Shown here: piece by piece, positions 36,501 through 52,277 of the stretch
Position numbering within the stretch: the stretch's first letter is position 1
Layout: each line of letters starts with the position of its first letter
Assembly (NCBI GenBank): GCA_029339505.1
Contig: JAQISU010000003.1
Coordinates: 14,344,001 to 14,408,000 of the forward strand
Direction of reading: 5' to 3'
Length of the DNA stretch: 64,000 bases
Origin: Unio delphinus
Lineage: Eukaryota; Mollusca; Bivalvia; Unionida; Unionidae
Position numbers and translations under genes: made by a program
Notes under the pieces: model-generated
Told to the model about the DNA's origin: nothing
What the model saw: the letters and a program-made list of their open reading frames with translations, nothing else
The model's database searches: none

Positions 36501-36505
36501 CCTGT
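35300..36505 (+). pseudogene. LINE (CR1/jockey-type) RT relic with (TTA)n tail
   Basis: Fragments in order: VFVDFRNVYDMVDHKILSKK (RT fingers), GVPQGSIVGPLLFIFF after a frameshift, a damaged YADD region, LNQLDNWCSYIGIVVN and KTK, then YIKPHLYYFDRMWDSSN and a SKELFKQSF-type C-terminus. The element ends in AATAAAGTTATTATT and a (TTA)n run at about 36440-36505. Many stops and frameshifts; inactive. A 39-bp triplication interrupts it at 36119-36236. Confidence 0.85.
36119..36236. repeat. about 39-bp tandem triplication inside the LINE relic
   Basis: Three units starting CGGGCTGAGAAAACCAAACA with small differences in the spacer. Confidence 0.92.
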
Positions 36506-38950
36506 CTTCGGCAGTCGCTGTACTTAATGATATAAGACTATCGGTTTAGCAGTTCAAGCAGCCATACGTAGCAACATACATAGCGATGTTAATAAATACT
36601 TGTGGCTCCATTTTTAAATTCCTGTGGCAAACTATAAACTCGCCAAATCATTCATTATACAGATAGAAGTCATCTACACTAGTGTTATGCAAATATTAAT
36701 ACTATTAAGGTTGATTTGCCCTTTTTCCAATTTAAAGGTAATAACTTTTATTTTTTTAAACATACAAATTGAAAACAAAATGTCAGTGCGATCTTACTTT
36801 AGAGTTTAGCAATTAGACCCGACTAGATTGCAATCTTAAAACAATCAGACCTGTACAAAATTCATATATCCATTTCTGTATTGTCAAATAATGACTGCAC
36901 GTTTTTTCTTATGTTTCAAATAGGTCGCATGCTTTAAGACGTATTTCTGATAAATATAACTTAATAAGAACTTAAGAATCCTAAAATATTTTCTTTGTCC
37001 AGAATTTAAACTGACACGAAGACTTGCACGAAACATATTTGATCTAATATTTAGGTAAGAATTTTAATTGCCCAACCTCTGACCTGGTGCCACCTGCAAA
37101 TGATTTCTGTAATAAAAGGTTTACTTGATGCTGTAGCAATTTTGAAACTTCTTTAAATCTTTCAAAATTTTTATCCATTCCTTTACTGCCAAAGCTTACA
37201 CGTTTTATGTACAAGATATATATACAAAAGGTATGAATAATTTGACAGATGAACTTGCAAAGATTAATTATATATGTAAATACATGATTGTTGTAAATGT
37301 TGAAATTTCTGTGGTATCATGATGATAGCTTTCAAGATTTTTTGTACATACAGGAATACAGTATGCTTAATCGTTTAAACAAATTCCAAGCGATTATAGG
37401 CGTAGAGCCAGACTGGCTGAGTGAACGTTTCATACGGATTATGCAGTTACACTCCACCCTTGTCTTTAATGTATTGGATCCAGGTTCAATGCAGTGTGGT
37501 GGCTATCACCCATCCCCGTTACAACCCCTGATACAGAATTCCCAGAATGGTGTGTGGAAAATGTAGGGAGATGCCCACGGGCCTGGAAAAGGTGTTGTGA
37601 GAGACAACTCTGCATATCACGTTTGCAATGTTCTAATGAATTCAAGTTTGAGCCCTGATGAAATTTCAAGATGGAAGACGATGACATATTATGTAGTCTG
37701 TATAGTGCTGTTCATACACTTTCTTGTAGAAACACAATAAATAACACCCCTGTGTTTGAAATCGGAATAGATTTTTTTAAGATCTTTTTTCTCTCCAAGT
37801 AGTATGTATATGCACTCAATATTTCCAGGAAAAGAATTAATCTTTTAGAATCTAAATAATTTGAATAAAAATTATAAATTCCAACCGACAAAACACATTC
37901 TGTTGTAAAGAAAAAGCCCCAACTGATGAAATATCTCTATAGACAAAGGTTATACAGTAACTTTAAATGCAAAATAGATACCTATAGATATGAGAGTCAC
38001 ATAATCATGTTTACATCATGTAGTTCTAACATGACCCTTACAACAACCAATCATTTTACTTTAAGAATAAAAACTTTAAAAAAAAGTTAATTTAATTCAC
38101 CAAAACTATTTACAAGTCTGGTGTTACGTATCCAATACAGCCTAGATCTCGCTCTTATCATTCTCACAATAAAAAATAAATTTTAAAACAATTGTCTACG
38201 TGGATGTTACTAATTTTGAATTAAGGTCAGGATCTAGGTGAGCCTAAGGTGTTTGCAATAAGAGACAGGCCAGGCTGATTTCTGAAAAAAAAAATTGTAA
38301 ATCTCATAGACAAGATTATAATATTATCATAACATGTAATAGATATTAAAAAAATTAAGCTGACAAAATAATATAAATTAAATAATATATACATAACAAT
38401 ATTGTCGTTTATTCTTATTATGCTCAAGACCATTTAAACACAAGACGTTTCAAACTGTTAACGAGACAGCTTACCAAATGAGACACTTAGATTTTTTATT
38501 GGCAACAACTGTGAATAAATTTTAAAATTGTAAGCCATCCTAAAACAGACATGCAAACATTTGCAAATAATAATGACATTTTTAAATTTACAATTGATAC
38601 TTATCGAGTACGTTCTTTTCATTACCTGGTTTCAATGTAGGTACCTCATTATGGTAAACAAATCTTAGACGATAATGTTACAAGGATAAAATTATTGTGT
38701 AAATATTATCTTCATCTACAGTCAGCCGTTCCTTTTTGGACCCCAATGCAGGAGTCTCTATCTTCTAGAAATACGTCCCAAAAACTTTGAGCTGTCCATC
38801 TTAACAAAAACTTCGCCTAATATAGTTCTAACTGTGATGAAATCTCAGTGTTCGTGTTAAAATAAAAACTATTTGCAATTTTTATCCATGTTTAGTGTAC
38901 AGTAGAATTCGCTGATGGAAGAAAATAAGTGCATGTTCCCATTATTGTTT

Positions 38951-39015
<65 letters not shown>

Positions 39016-39067
39016 ATTTTAGAAATAGAGTATTACAAATTTGAATAATGTTTCACGATTTCCAATT
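36506..39067. other. non-coding DNA
   Basis: AT-rich, with a (TA)n microsatellite at 38953-38998. No gene supported. Confidence 0.45.
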
Positions 39068-39300
39068 CTAATCCTTGATGAGGCTGTACTTGCCTTGGCC
39101 AGGAGGTACATAAGGGATATTTTTGTCCCCAATAATAAAGTTAACTTGACGAGTGTCAACAGGTGTGCTACATACACATAGGCAGTTCATATTGTGGCAG
39201 CATGGAAGGCTGTGGTCTGCACAGAGACACGTAAGTCTCTCTTGCTTTTTCTGGAAGATACACGACAAATATCCGGATGCGTTTGCAGAATACACTGGCT
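39068..39300 (-). CDS. possible terminal exon, cysteine-rich
   Basis: Minus-strand frame of about 75 codons ending in a stop. It contains a dense cysteine block (CLCADHSLPCCHNMNCLCVC) and a compact end, IPYVPPGQGKYSLIKD. The composition is more protein-like than nearby frames. I do not recognise the family, and no good splice acceptor was found at its upstream edge. It could be the last exon of the gene whose possible first exon lies at 41196-41333, or part of a transposon relic. Low certainty. Confidence 0.25.
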
Positions 39301-39570
39301 TCGTCCGCTCTAGGCTTGCATGAACTTAAAACACTTTCTTGCATGTACGAATTTTCTATATAAATGCACACAGTTGACTTCGTTCTTTGTTTTGTTGGAG
39401 CTGCCCATACCATTGCCTCAAACAATAAATGTCTTCATTCAGATGTTTTCACACCAGTCTATTTCTGTATATAAACAAAGTGGGCAAGAAGGTCATAAAT
39501 AATCACAAGAAACGTTTTCAGCAATTACAGATACAGTATTTTACATTGTTTTCAACTACTGACATTTATA

Positions 39571-40817
39571 TAATATTATATAAACTGTAATATGCCTTAG
39601 CAGAGACCTCCATATATGAGACACATTTGACGTAACTAAAATCGTGAAATCTTCTTATATTCTGGCAGCACTACATCATCCTCTATCATGACTAGATGAC
39701 TATTATGTAATTGTAGTCAAGACAATGTTTTATATAATATAGGATTAAATGATCATGGTTGGGATGTTAACTTTATGTTAACTTTGTGAGTGATTAGGTA
39801 AAATTTACACATCAATAAATACCCAACCATGATCATTTAATCCTTATAATTCCAATTTCATCATTTCTATCGTCAAATTAACTTATTCCATCAATAATGC
39901 ATTCGAATTTACGTAGCGCGTAGTTACCTTTCATTCGGCGTTTCACACCGCCCCGTAATACATAACTTGTACAGAATCACACGAAGAAATTGACTACAGC
40001 CACAGTTACGTTTATTCATAAACTTCATCTTTTACATCATAGGCAATGGTTACCGTGGTTTTTAACACATTTTGTTTACTGACAACATTCTTGTTCAATT
40101 TTAGTCAGTCCCATCTGTTACGTCAGATGACCATGACCTTACATAATAACTGATACCGACTCAACAAGTGTGCTAAATTAAATTTCAATCAAATCTGAAA
40201 TCATTATGGATTTTTTTCAGTGAATACTTCCAATTTTTATGGAAATATGAACAAGATGATGCTATCCCTTACTATATAAAGGTAACAATGAAATAAATTC
40301 TATACAAGAGTAACATTTTATATCATTCTCAGCAGCGTTAATACTTAACAAGACCCACTCGGTGATCTAGTGAGAAATGAAATGTGACTACTGTCACAGT
40401 TACGTTTATTCAGAATATTGGAAAAAGTATAAAAAGCGTAAAAGTTATATTTATTTGCAGAATTATATATTTTACAGATGACAAAATCGTTTCACAATAA
40501 CGTGTCTGCAGTGTTTATTTATATTTCAAAAACCGAAAGTAGTCCCAGAATTTATCGAATTATTAACAATTCCTGATCAACATCACGTGACCGTTTACAT
40601 CCAATCATATTACAGGAAATTCGTTTAATTCATAAAAATTGGAATTATTATTATATAAAATGTAACCTGCCTTAGCACAGACCTCCATATATCAGACACA
40701 TTTGACGTAACTAAAATCGTGAGATCTTCTCCTTATATTCTGGCAGCACTGCAACATCATCCTCTATCATGACTAGATAATTATTATGTAATTGTAGTCA
40801 AGACAATGTTTTATAAT
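39571..40817. repeat. 165-bp direct repeats flanking a segment with inverted repeats
   Basis: Copies at about 39571-39737 and 40651-40817 share TTAGCASAGACCTCCATATA, ACACATTTGACGTAACTAAA and TTATGTAATTGTAGTCAAGA blocks at high identity, 1,075-1,080 bp apart. Both begin near TGTAA. The segment between contains a 23-bp perfect inverted repeat (39741-39844) and a 13-bp inverted pair ATAATTCCAATTT near 39847 and 40640. It could be a small LTR-type (TRIM-like) element or a segmental duplication interrupted by a MITE. Confidence 0.6.
39741..39844. repeat. perfect 23-bp inverted repeat, 58-bp loop
   Basis: Arms at 39741-39763 (starts AGGATTAAATGATCATGG) and 39822-39844 are exact reverse complements. 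They could form a stable hairpin. Function unknown. Confidence 0.9.
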
Positions 40818-41195
40818 CAATCAACTATTAGTTGTAAGATGTACAAAAGCCTAAAATCGTATCATCCAGACAACTGTAAGCATGATATCAAAATTGTACT
40901 GGATCAGTTATACCTTCAGATATTGAAGACCTATGCACAGTTCTGAGCCTGCCTCACGAAGGTAATGGCCATGTATACAAGTGACCTTTATGAGTAAGCT
41001 ATTTTTAAAAAATATATAAAATTTCAACCAACATATATAATACACACAATGAAGTCATTGAGTGAAATATCGATCAGCCGATCAAATCTATTTTGGGAAT
41101 CTTACAAAGCAAATCAAGTCATCGTGCTTTCAAACATACACTTGGAACAAGCTATTGACAGTTGGAGAACACTTTATACGTAGACATTGGCCTAC
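40818..41195. other. possible intron of minus-strand gene
   Basis: No coding exon seen. It would be the 5' part of the intron if the exon at 41196-41333 is real. Confidence 0.3.
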
Positions 41196-41333
41196 CTGTC
41201 CAACAACTTCGCAATTTGAGTATATGTTGCCAGTTCTAACTCCTCCATCAATGCTCTCCGTCAAACAAACTGGTCCCAAGACGAAACCTTTATAAGTCCC
41301 GTTCGGTTTCTCTGACATCTTTGACACACTCAT
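41196..41333 (-). CDS. possible first coding exon of an unrecognised gene
   Basis: Minus-strand ATG at 41333 opens 46 codons (starts MSVSKMSEKPNGTYKGF) and runs into a donor, CAG|GTAGG, at 41196/41195, giving a phase-0 exon. Just upstream AAAATGGCGGACGCATGAG provides a YY1-like motif. It also creates a four-codon upstream frame whose TGA overlaps the main ATG (ATGA). An ETS-like CCGGAAGT lies 212 bp further upstream (41545-41552). The amino-acid composition is plausible, but no domain is recognised. Reading the frame to its stop would give 67 residues instead. Exon status is inference. Confidence 0.35.
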
Positions 41334-41394
41334 GCGTCCGCCATTTTTATTTGTAGTAGATATTTAAATTACAACCACCTGATTTACAACCCAA

Positions 41395-41612
41395 CCGGAA
41401 TCGCATCACAGTTACTCTTTCCAGCTCAGTACCCACGAATATAGTTCTAGTCTATTTTTAGAACATTTTTCCTCTCTCATTTTGGTGGTGATTATGTGTA
41501 TTTTGGTGACAGTGCACGGTGACTAATAAAACCTTGGTGATGATCCGGAAGTGAAATCTGTGTTCTGTTTACATGCTGCTCTGTTTACAGTGCAGCGTCT
41601 CCACAAAATACC
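41395..41612 (-). promoter_or_regulatory. promoter-like segment, duplicated at 45240-45513
   Basis: Upstream of the possible exon at 41196-41333. It contains CCGGAAGT (ETS-like) and shares long blocks with 45240-45513: AGTTCTAGTCTA, CTCATTTTGGTG, GATGATCCGGAAGTGAAAT, and TGTTCTGTTTACATGCTGCT followed by CTGTTTACAGTG. The promoter role is inference; the duplication is seen directly. Confidence 0.4.
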
Positions 41613-41715
41613 GGTGAACCTTTGACAAGAACTTCACCGTGAAGTCACCTTTGAGGGTATTTTAGATTAACATATGATTTGTATTGATTGTCACACAGTG
41701 GAAAGGTCAGTAAAA

Positions 41716-44849
<3,134 letters not shown>

Positions 44850-45123
44850 TTTCTGACAGGTTGTTGTTGTCGTAGTAGGGTTTAACGCCATTTTTCAGCA
44901 CAAGAGAGGCTATACATGGCGGCCAGTATTATTGGTGGAGGAAGAACCCGAGAAAACCCCGGAAAGAACCACCGACCCACGAGAAGCTACAGGCAAGCTT
45001 TCTCACATACCCACATTGGCCGAATCCGAGACTCGAATCCACGCACACAGAGGTGAGATGGCAGTGGTCCGTAACGGAGAGCGCTTTAGACCTCTCGACC
45101 ACTCGGGTCCCCTTTCTGACAAG
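44850..45123 (-). mobile_element. SINE family B with 11-bp target duplication
   Basis: Minus-strand copy between TTTCTGACAGG (44850-44860) and TTTCTGACAAG (45113-45123). Head, A-box, B-box and GCGTTAAACCCTAC end are present. Confidence 0.95.
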
Positions 45124-45239
45124 TGTCACATGTCTTGTTTGCAAGGAAATTAAAAAAGACTTCATGTATAAAATTCACATTGGTGTGGCATGCAAATATA
45201 AACATTTTACTAAAATTGGCCAACAAACGTTGGGCTCTC

Positions 45240-45513
45240 AGGAATCGTATCACAATTAGGATTTTCAGTTCTAGTCTAGTTTTAGAACATTCGTTCCTCT
45301 TTCATTTTGGTGATGATAAAAGAGTTATATGTATACATGTTTGGTAGAGATTTAAAGGTAATTGTTTATTCGTGAGAATATTAGCTCATAATGTGGTTGT
45401 CTGTGCGTATTTTGGCGACTTTGCACAGTGAGTAATAAGATCTTGTGATGATCCGGAAGTGAAATATGTGTTCTGTTTACATGCTGCTCTGTTTACAGTG
45501 CTGCCTCTCCAAC
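45240..45513 (-). repeat. second copy of the 41.4-kb promoter-like segment
   Basis: Same order of blocks as 41395-41612, including CCGGAAGT at 45453-45460, with a 50-60 bp insertion containing AGAGTTATATGTATACATG. It does not carry the putative exon next to it. Confidence 0.7.
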
Positions 45514-45661
45514 AAATGTATGTAAACATTTGACCTCTAAGCGCTTACAACATCTATAATGACGTGACTACAGAAAAGCAAAAATCAAAAGCCATGAAAT
45601 TGGAAACATAAAAAAATGCTGAAAATATTTAAGGTACGAAGTATTATTAGGTCTTTAACTT

Positions 45662-46640
45662 TGTTCTTGCAGTCAAAAAAGGCGAGTTTTAAGAGCACTC
45701 TTGAAAGGGATCATGGTGTCTTTGTGTCTCATTTCAATGGGCAATTCGATCCACATTGCTGGGCCCTGGTATGCAAAAGAACGTTGTCCATATGACTTCG
45801 TTTTCATAGTGGGAATCATGAGTATATGATTGTCATAAGAGAAACCTAACTATCTTGCTGGTGTGTACACATGGGTGAGGCTGGAATGGTATTTTGGACT
45901 GGAGTCTGCCAGTGAAACGTAGCTTAGAGAACAAATTGTGTGTTTGATTCTGGATTGAATGGATATCCAGTGTATGGTACAAAGCAGCGGGGAGGTGTGC
46001 TCTGATCATGGTACTCTAAAGATGATCCGATCAGCTGTGTTTTGAACTTTATGAAGTTTCTGGAGTATATATTAAGACAAACCAGACATGACTGACTTAC
46101 AATAGTCTAGTCTTGAAAGTACTAATGAACACACAAGTGTTTTAGTGTTATCAGCTGAAAGATATTTGCGAATGGATCTTGTACGTATATGCAGCCTTGC
46201 ATATATTCATGATATGTTGGTGCATTGTGAGAGTACTGTCTAGAGTAACATCTAGGTTTCGTACTGACTGTGAGAATTTAATGCTGGTATTGCTGATATT
46301 TATTGTTTGATGTAAAGGATGTGAATGAGAAAGTTGTTTTGTTGTGATCAGAATAGCCTCAGTTTTATCATGATTCATCTGCAGCTTGTTACATATCATC
46401 CATGATTTCACATCAGAAATGCACCTCTCTACTTCTTGGAAGATAGCATCAACTTCAGTTGGGTGGCTAGACTTGATATTTGGATGTCATCAGCGTACAG
46501 TTGGTGAGCCACTAAGTGATGATCTATGACACGTGAGAGCGGCTGAGTGTATAGAATCAAGAGAACACGTTCAAGAACAAATCCCTGTAAAACACCACAA
46601 CATAGATCAACTGGGCTGGATATTAGATACACGGAGAACA
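45662..46640 (-). pseudogene. LINE (CR1/jockey-type) RT C-terminal relic
   Basis: Minus strand, in order: LCCGVLQGFVLERVLLILYT, the palm motif YADDIQISSLA, then after a frameshift SWMICNKLQMNHDKTEAILI and FSQSVRNLDVTLDSTLTMHQ. These are followed by a C-terminal region with LVLSRLDYCKS, YGQRSFAYQGPAMW and MIPFKSALKTR. This is the standard order of a jockey/CR1-like ORF2 end. Several stops and frameshifts; the 5' half is missing. Confidence 0.9.
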
Positions 46641-46815
46641 CTTTGTACTGTGTGGAATTAGATGCACAGATAGTACTTGGTTTCTGTATGGATTTTAGAT
46701 ACACAGATAACACTTGGCACTGTATGAATTTTAGATATACCGAGAACTCTAGGTACTGTTCTGGATTTTAGGCACACAAAGAACATTTGGTTCTATATGA
46801 ATTATAGATACGGTG
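46617..46815. repeat. about 36-bp degenerate minisatellite
   Basis: Five or more units related to GGATTTTAGATACACAGATA plus ACACTTGGTACTGTAT, quite diverged from each other. Confidence 0.8.
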
Positions 46816-49037
46816 AGTTGTACATATGCAATGCCCTTGAACTACCGTTAACGTTAGACACTGGAAACATGGGTAGGTGATCCGACTATGGACGCAAATT
46901 GTGCCTACATTTTTTTATTATTATAGATTTGTGCTCCCACCGATATGGTACGATAGATACTACATCAATTCCTGAATTTTAAGGTTTGTATATATGAGAA
47001 CTGGCATATTGTCCTGAATATCTACAGATATATGACTTTGTCTCATGATTGGTGGTCAAAGGTCCTTTACCACCACCAAAATAATAACAACTGGGTCATA
47101 ACACTAGCTTGTATCCCTATCTTATATTACTGTCCCGAGAAAACCTGCAGAAATTTGCCAAAGGATTAATCCACATCTTCGAATCGACTTAGGTTAAGGT
47201 TGGAAACTATGGAGATCGCAAACCTATAACTATTTTCGTATATCAGTTTGAAAACCATTATATCTGTATTTGTACATGCAATAAACTATTTGTTCTTCCA
47301 ATATAACCGCTCCCTTGACCTATTGATTAAGGGTCCAACTCGTATGCGGGAGGTCGCATGTACTAATCCTGGCTTAGTCATGCCCCAGTGCTAGGCATCA
47401 CTTTAAACTGCCACACTAGCGATATGACTAGAGAATGGTTGAAACTAAGTTAAATATCGAAATTAAACACAAGGACACACACTCTTAGCAAATATAACTA
47501 TTTAGCTCGTCGAACATTTCGAGCTTGAATGTATCACTAAAATAATTAGACCGTGCAATACTGTTGCGTTCTTAGTATATTGTATCTATTTTCCTGCTAA
47601 CGGCTGAAGAATGTTCCTTGCATTCAACGGAAAATAAAATTTAACCATTAACAGAAAATATAATGTTTATTCAGTTCATGCCGTTACCTTTAGTGCTGGA
47701 GGACAAAGTAAATATGTGTGATTCGGCCGGTTACGGAAAGGTCATTGGCACCTAGTTATTCATGTAATTTCGGATAAATGCATACACAGTGTATATCCAG
47801 AAAATACAACGTAACCTATGCCGAATTTTAACTCTCATCTCCAAGACGCTGACAATAGCTAATGTATTTTCCTTGGCGTCCATAATGGCGTCAATACAGT
47901 GCCCAATGTCCAATCTTATTTCAACAAGTTTTTGAATAGGTACCAGGCAAGAGTTTAGTATGTTTCAATGCTCCTACCTCCTTGAGAAAAGGAGCTGATG
48001 TGGCTAACTTTGTATCTTGTGACCGACATTTCATATTTACTTACTTTTTATCTTATGACCAAATATTTGGTGTTGGGTGGACCCTGTATCAGGCAGGTAT
48101 CCTCGTGATATATCACGTTTTGCAAACCTTGTTTCATTTTCTTTAGAGATCATTTCTGACGCGTCGTAGAGGTTGCTTGTATTCGTGTTGATTAGACCAC
48201 ACTCATACAGCAAAATGCATCAGTGTGACCTATATTTTACATTTACTTATTTATAGTTATACCCAAAACATTCCAGCACCGTGAGATTATATTAATTAGC
48301 ACAATACCCCCATTACTAATGTAGGTTACAGTGAACCATAGTTATCAATTCACTAATTGGGTCAGTTGTAAGCACTGTATATCTTATAATCATCAGACTA
48401 GATAATATGAATCTGTATTAATGTCCTTTGAACCAAATAAGGTCACCATGGCTAACATTTCACGTTCTACTAGATTCCATTAAGCTAATGCATTAGCCCG
48501 TGACTATATAAGATGTATGTTACTTCATATATAATATTGTTATACTTGGAATCGTGCTCCGTAGAGCATACATCTCGATGACATCTAAGCCATGATATGG
48601 GTTACATTTTGTGTATTTTTACAGTTCCTGCTTGAACGAGATGATTGTGTAAGCAACACACTCATTTAAAAAATTTGAGCGAGACTCACATTTCACAGGC
48701 TAATGTTACATTTGTGCATTTTACATCATGAACACATGGTGTTTTCGCGGGGTTTTATTCCTGGAGGGGTGGTTTTGTAATGTATGTACATACTATATCC
48801 TACATGGAATTGGGAAACTTGTGAAGGTGATGGGTCATAATCGGCACTCGTGCCTTGTTTCTGTAGTTGTCATTTTGGCCCTTACTTGCGCTCAATCCGC
48901 TAGAGTTACATGTTGCATTTGGTTCATTTTGCAGGCATTCTTCAACCTTGAATCTTGAAATTGACAATGGTATTATACCGCTGCTACCGTCACACACAAA
49001 AGAAGCTCATCGTGACCTATATTACATTGTACTGGCT
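46816..49037. other. non-coding DNA
   Basis: Apart from a SINE fragment at 47306-47460 nothing is recognised. The phrase GTGACCTATATT recurs at about 48228, 49012 and 49505, hinting at an old diverged repeat. Confidence 0.45.
47306..47460 (+). mobile_element. SINE family A, internally deleted relic
   Basis: Diverged head ACCGCTCCCTTGACCTATTG, then GGGAGGTCGCATG, jumping to the tail-side block ATGCCCCAGTGCTAGGCATC and GATATGACTAGAGAATGG. The body middle is deleted. Confidence 0.8.
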
Positions 49038-49381
49038 TTGGGAAATCATTTGTTTGTTTGATTAGGATTTTTAACGTAACTTTAACAATGTTTCAGTTAT
49101 ATCGCTACGATGTCTGCAGTGAGGCAGCTTAGAACGATGTCTAGCACTGGGGCATCATGCCGCGGACATGTAACATGATGTACCACCCAGTCACATTATC
49201 CTGACACCAGGCCGACCAGTCCGAACACTAACCTTTTAATCCTGAGCGCCAAGCGAGGCAGCTGTTAGTACCATTTTAGTAAGTCTTTGGTATGACTCGG
49301 CCGGGTTTTTGAACCCACGACCTACCGTATCCGCGGCGGACGCTCTAACAACTTGGCCACCGGAGTGGTTGGGAAATCATT
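49038..49381 (-). mobile_element. SINE family A with 13-bp target duplication
   Basis: Full-length minus-strand copy flanked by TTGGGAAATCATT at 49038-49050 and 49369-49381. The tail AATCCTAATCAAACAAACAA is at the left end and the head ACTCCGGTGGCC at the right. Confidence 0.95.
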
Positions 49382-50124
49382 GAGTTTAGTTCTTAACCAC
49401 GTGGAGTTTTGCTGTATTGATAAACATCAAACCTGGAATCATTTACCTTGGAATGGTGATGCAACTTGACAAGTTGTATATCCTTTTTACAAAAACATTT
49501 AGATGTGACCTATATTTAATGCTTAAATGACTTTTTTGAAATTTTGTGTTTATTGTTCATTTATTTGGAGTTGCCTCGATCCCAATCATTAAACGTTAAA
49601 ATTGGATGCATTTATGTCATTACATCGCCATTACAACCAAAGAAAGATAACTGTCGCCAACATTTCAAGCATGCCTTACATGGGTTAAGTGTTTGAGTCA
49701 AACTGATGATCATATACATTCGTCCACACTATATACATTATAGCCCATACAACAGGCCCTTTCTGACCAGTGCTGTTGGAATTAGGAATAAATATATTCG
49801 CTTAATTCAATACTTTCTATATCAAAACGTATAGTGTGACAGGGTACCCGTAATCGGTTAAAATCTGATTGTGCACATAAATTACTTGTGTGGTTAATTT
49901 ATCCACAACATGTTAACTATTATTTTACGTGTGAATGAATACTGGAATTAGGTGAGGGAACTGCATCTTGTATAGTTTTAATAGAGTCCTCAACTATAGT
50001 AGCTAATCAACGTAATTACTGATGCATGAACTTTATCAGTACTACTGGATGTCACTCCAAGCTTACTCAAACGCGTGACATTCACCTAGTAAAATATAGT
50101 CTCTTGTATTTGTTGTGATTGTTT

Positions 50125-50345
50125 GGCGTTAAACATCATTCTAGCACATGATATAATGTGGGTCAGTATATTGGTTGATGGAAGAACGGAGGAAGACCCT
50201 GGGAAGAACTACCGACCTGCAGTATTCTACTAAACAAGCTTTCCGACATACCCATGTTGGCTGACCCCAGCAATCGAACCTATTCGTACAGGGGTCATAA
50301 GTTTGTAAAGGCGAACGCCTAAAGCCATGTGACCAACCGTAACGC
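50125..50345 (-). mobile_element. diverged SINE B-related copy
   Basis: Shares the order of blocks with family B (GGCGTTAAACATCATTCTAG, AAGAACTACCGACC, AAACAAGCTTTCCGACATAC, a B-box-like AATCGAACC) but with heavy divergence. An older subfamily or relative. Confidence 0.7.
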
Positions 50346-50749
50346 CTGGTTTTTTCGAGTGGATAGTGCTTCTAACGCAAATCCGAAGAACAATGGCTAA
50401 AGCAAAAATGTAAAAACAATTATTTCTAGGATTTTTTTAATTAGATATACTGGTCATACATCAGAATCGCTTATCTCTTGCCTGTCTACCATCCGTCTGT
50501 TTGTACAAGTTTATTATTTCTGCTGCTCCTAAACTAGTTTGGGGATTTCAATGACACTTTGCAGCCATCTTTAAAATATTCCTTAACGAAAAATAATATT
50601 CACATAGGGTTTTGACCAAAAGACATTATTTTATGTTTAGATGATCTTAAATGAAAATGATGTTCATCTGGCAACCAGTACTGGTACTAAATCGTCTTTC
50701 TTAAATATATTGGTATTGTTCCCCCCCCCCCCACAAGGCATGGTTATAC

Positions 50750-51019
50750 TGATGCACAGTTGTTTTTTTTAATGGTTTAACGCCATTTTTAAGCACAATA
50801 TAGGCTATACATGGTGGCCAGTATTAATGGTGGCGGAAGACCCCGGAAAACCCCCGTAAAGTACCACCGACCCACGAGAAGCTACTGGCAAGCTTTCTCA
50901 CATAACTACATTAGCCGAATCTTAGACTCGAACTCACGCAGACAGAGGTGAGATGGCAGTGATCCGTAACGGATAGCGCTTTAGACCACTCGGCCACTCG
51001 GGGCCCCTGATGCACAGTT
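50750..51019 (-). mobile_element. SINE family B with 12-bp target duplication
   Basis: Copy flanked by TGATGCACAGTT at 50750-50761 and 51008-51019. Same orientation as the other family B copies. The flanking DNA itself (50450-50750 and 51020-51120) looks like one interrupted non-coding stretch. Confidence 0.95.
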
Positions 51020-51689
51020 TTGACCAAACGACATATATAGTTACTACTATATGAAAATGATCTTGATCTTGCATCCAATATGACCGCTGTGGTGGACATG
51101 TTAAACATCTTGATGTCTCACAAGAACATGTCAGTTCGTTTGAATATTCCGCAGCTGAGTAGAAGAAATGGTCTTATCTTGGATTCCCAGGAATTGTTTT
51201 GACTCGTAGAGAGTCAGTCAATTAAAATTAGATCTACACTGTCAGATGTGAAGATCTGCCAGCGACGGCTTAGGGGTCATGTTCTGGTAACATCTGGTGC
51301 TACCAAAATCGCTAATTGTATCAGCCAATCAGATAAGTCTCATATCTTCGCATTTGGGAGACTAAGCAGTATAGCAGAAGAGTATTAGTGAGTGTATATC
51401 TATCTGATTCACCTTAAATTTATGAAAGAGGTATTTCCACTGGCTAACTCAAAGGTCACGAGAACCTTACCCAACAGCGGTCGCTGTCAAATCTTCACCC
51501 AGGACAGCGAATATCTGATTTTAATCCGATTGAGTAGGGAGAGTCCATCCCATCGAGGGCCTTTTTCTTTTATCGCATTATAGTATCCATAATCTTGTTT
51601 GACACATTGACGATTTTATTGCTGTGTATCTGTAACCTGTCACTGTTTATCTGTCTGTGGTTTAACGGTATAAAATTTCCTACTGTATC
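51020..51689. other. non-coding DNA
   Basis: No supported gene. Confidence 0.4.
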
Positions 51690-51829
51690 AAGGTCCAGTG
51701 TTGAGCACCAAATGAGGCAGCTGTTAATACCATTTTTATGTCTTTGGTATGACTTGGCCATGGATCAAGGCCTCCACAACCTCTTGCATCTGAGGTGGAT
51801 GCTCTTACCACTAGGCCACTGGAACGGTC
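51690..51829 (-). mobile_element. SINE family A head fragment
   Basis: Head half only: ACCGTTCCAGTGGCCTAGTG on the minus strand, a degraded B-box, and the CAGCTGCCTCATTTGGTGCT block. The tail half is missing. Confidence 0.85.
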
Positions 51830-52245
51830 AACACCAGTATGTAAATAGTAATTTGTTGTTAACAAATATAATCAGTGAAGATCATTTCTAATTTATTTTA
51901 AAAAAAAAAACAAAAAACAGAAGTTAACAGCATTATTTTCTTTATAAAATCAGTTTGAAACTGTACATGAACCTGTAATGGCAGACATTCCTGCACCTAT
52001 GATAAACCACTTCATTACATTGTATTCTTAACAAATTGGGCAAATAAATTCAGGAAAATATATAATTTAATAAAAACAAAGTCTAAATATTTTGTGTTAG
52101 AAGATTTAGCTTAAATATTTAATACTGTAGTCAGAAATATGGGACAATACTATGTTGTGGAATTCGAAACAATGTTGTTAAGCTCAATGCTGTTTTCTGA
52201 TTTAATTCATTTTCATGAAAAAACATACATACATACATACATACA

Positions 52246-52277
<32 letters not shown>

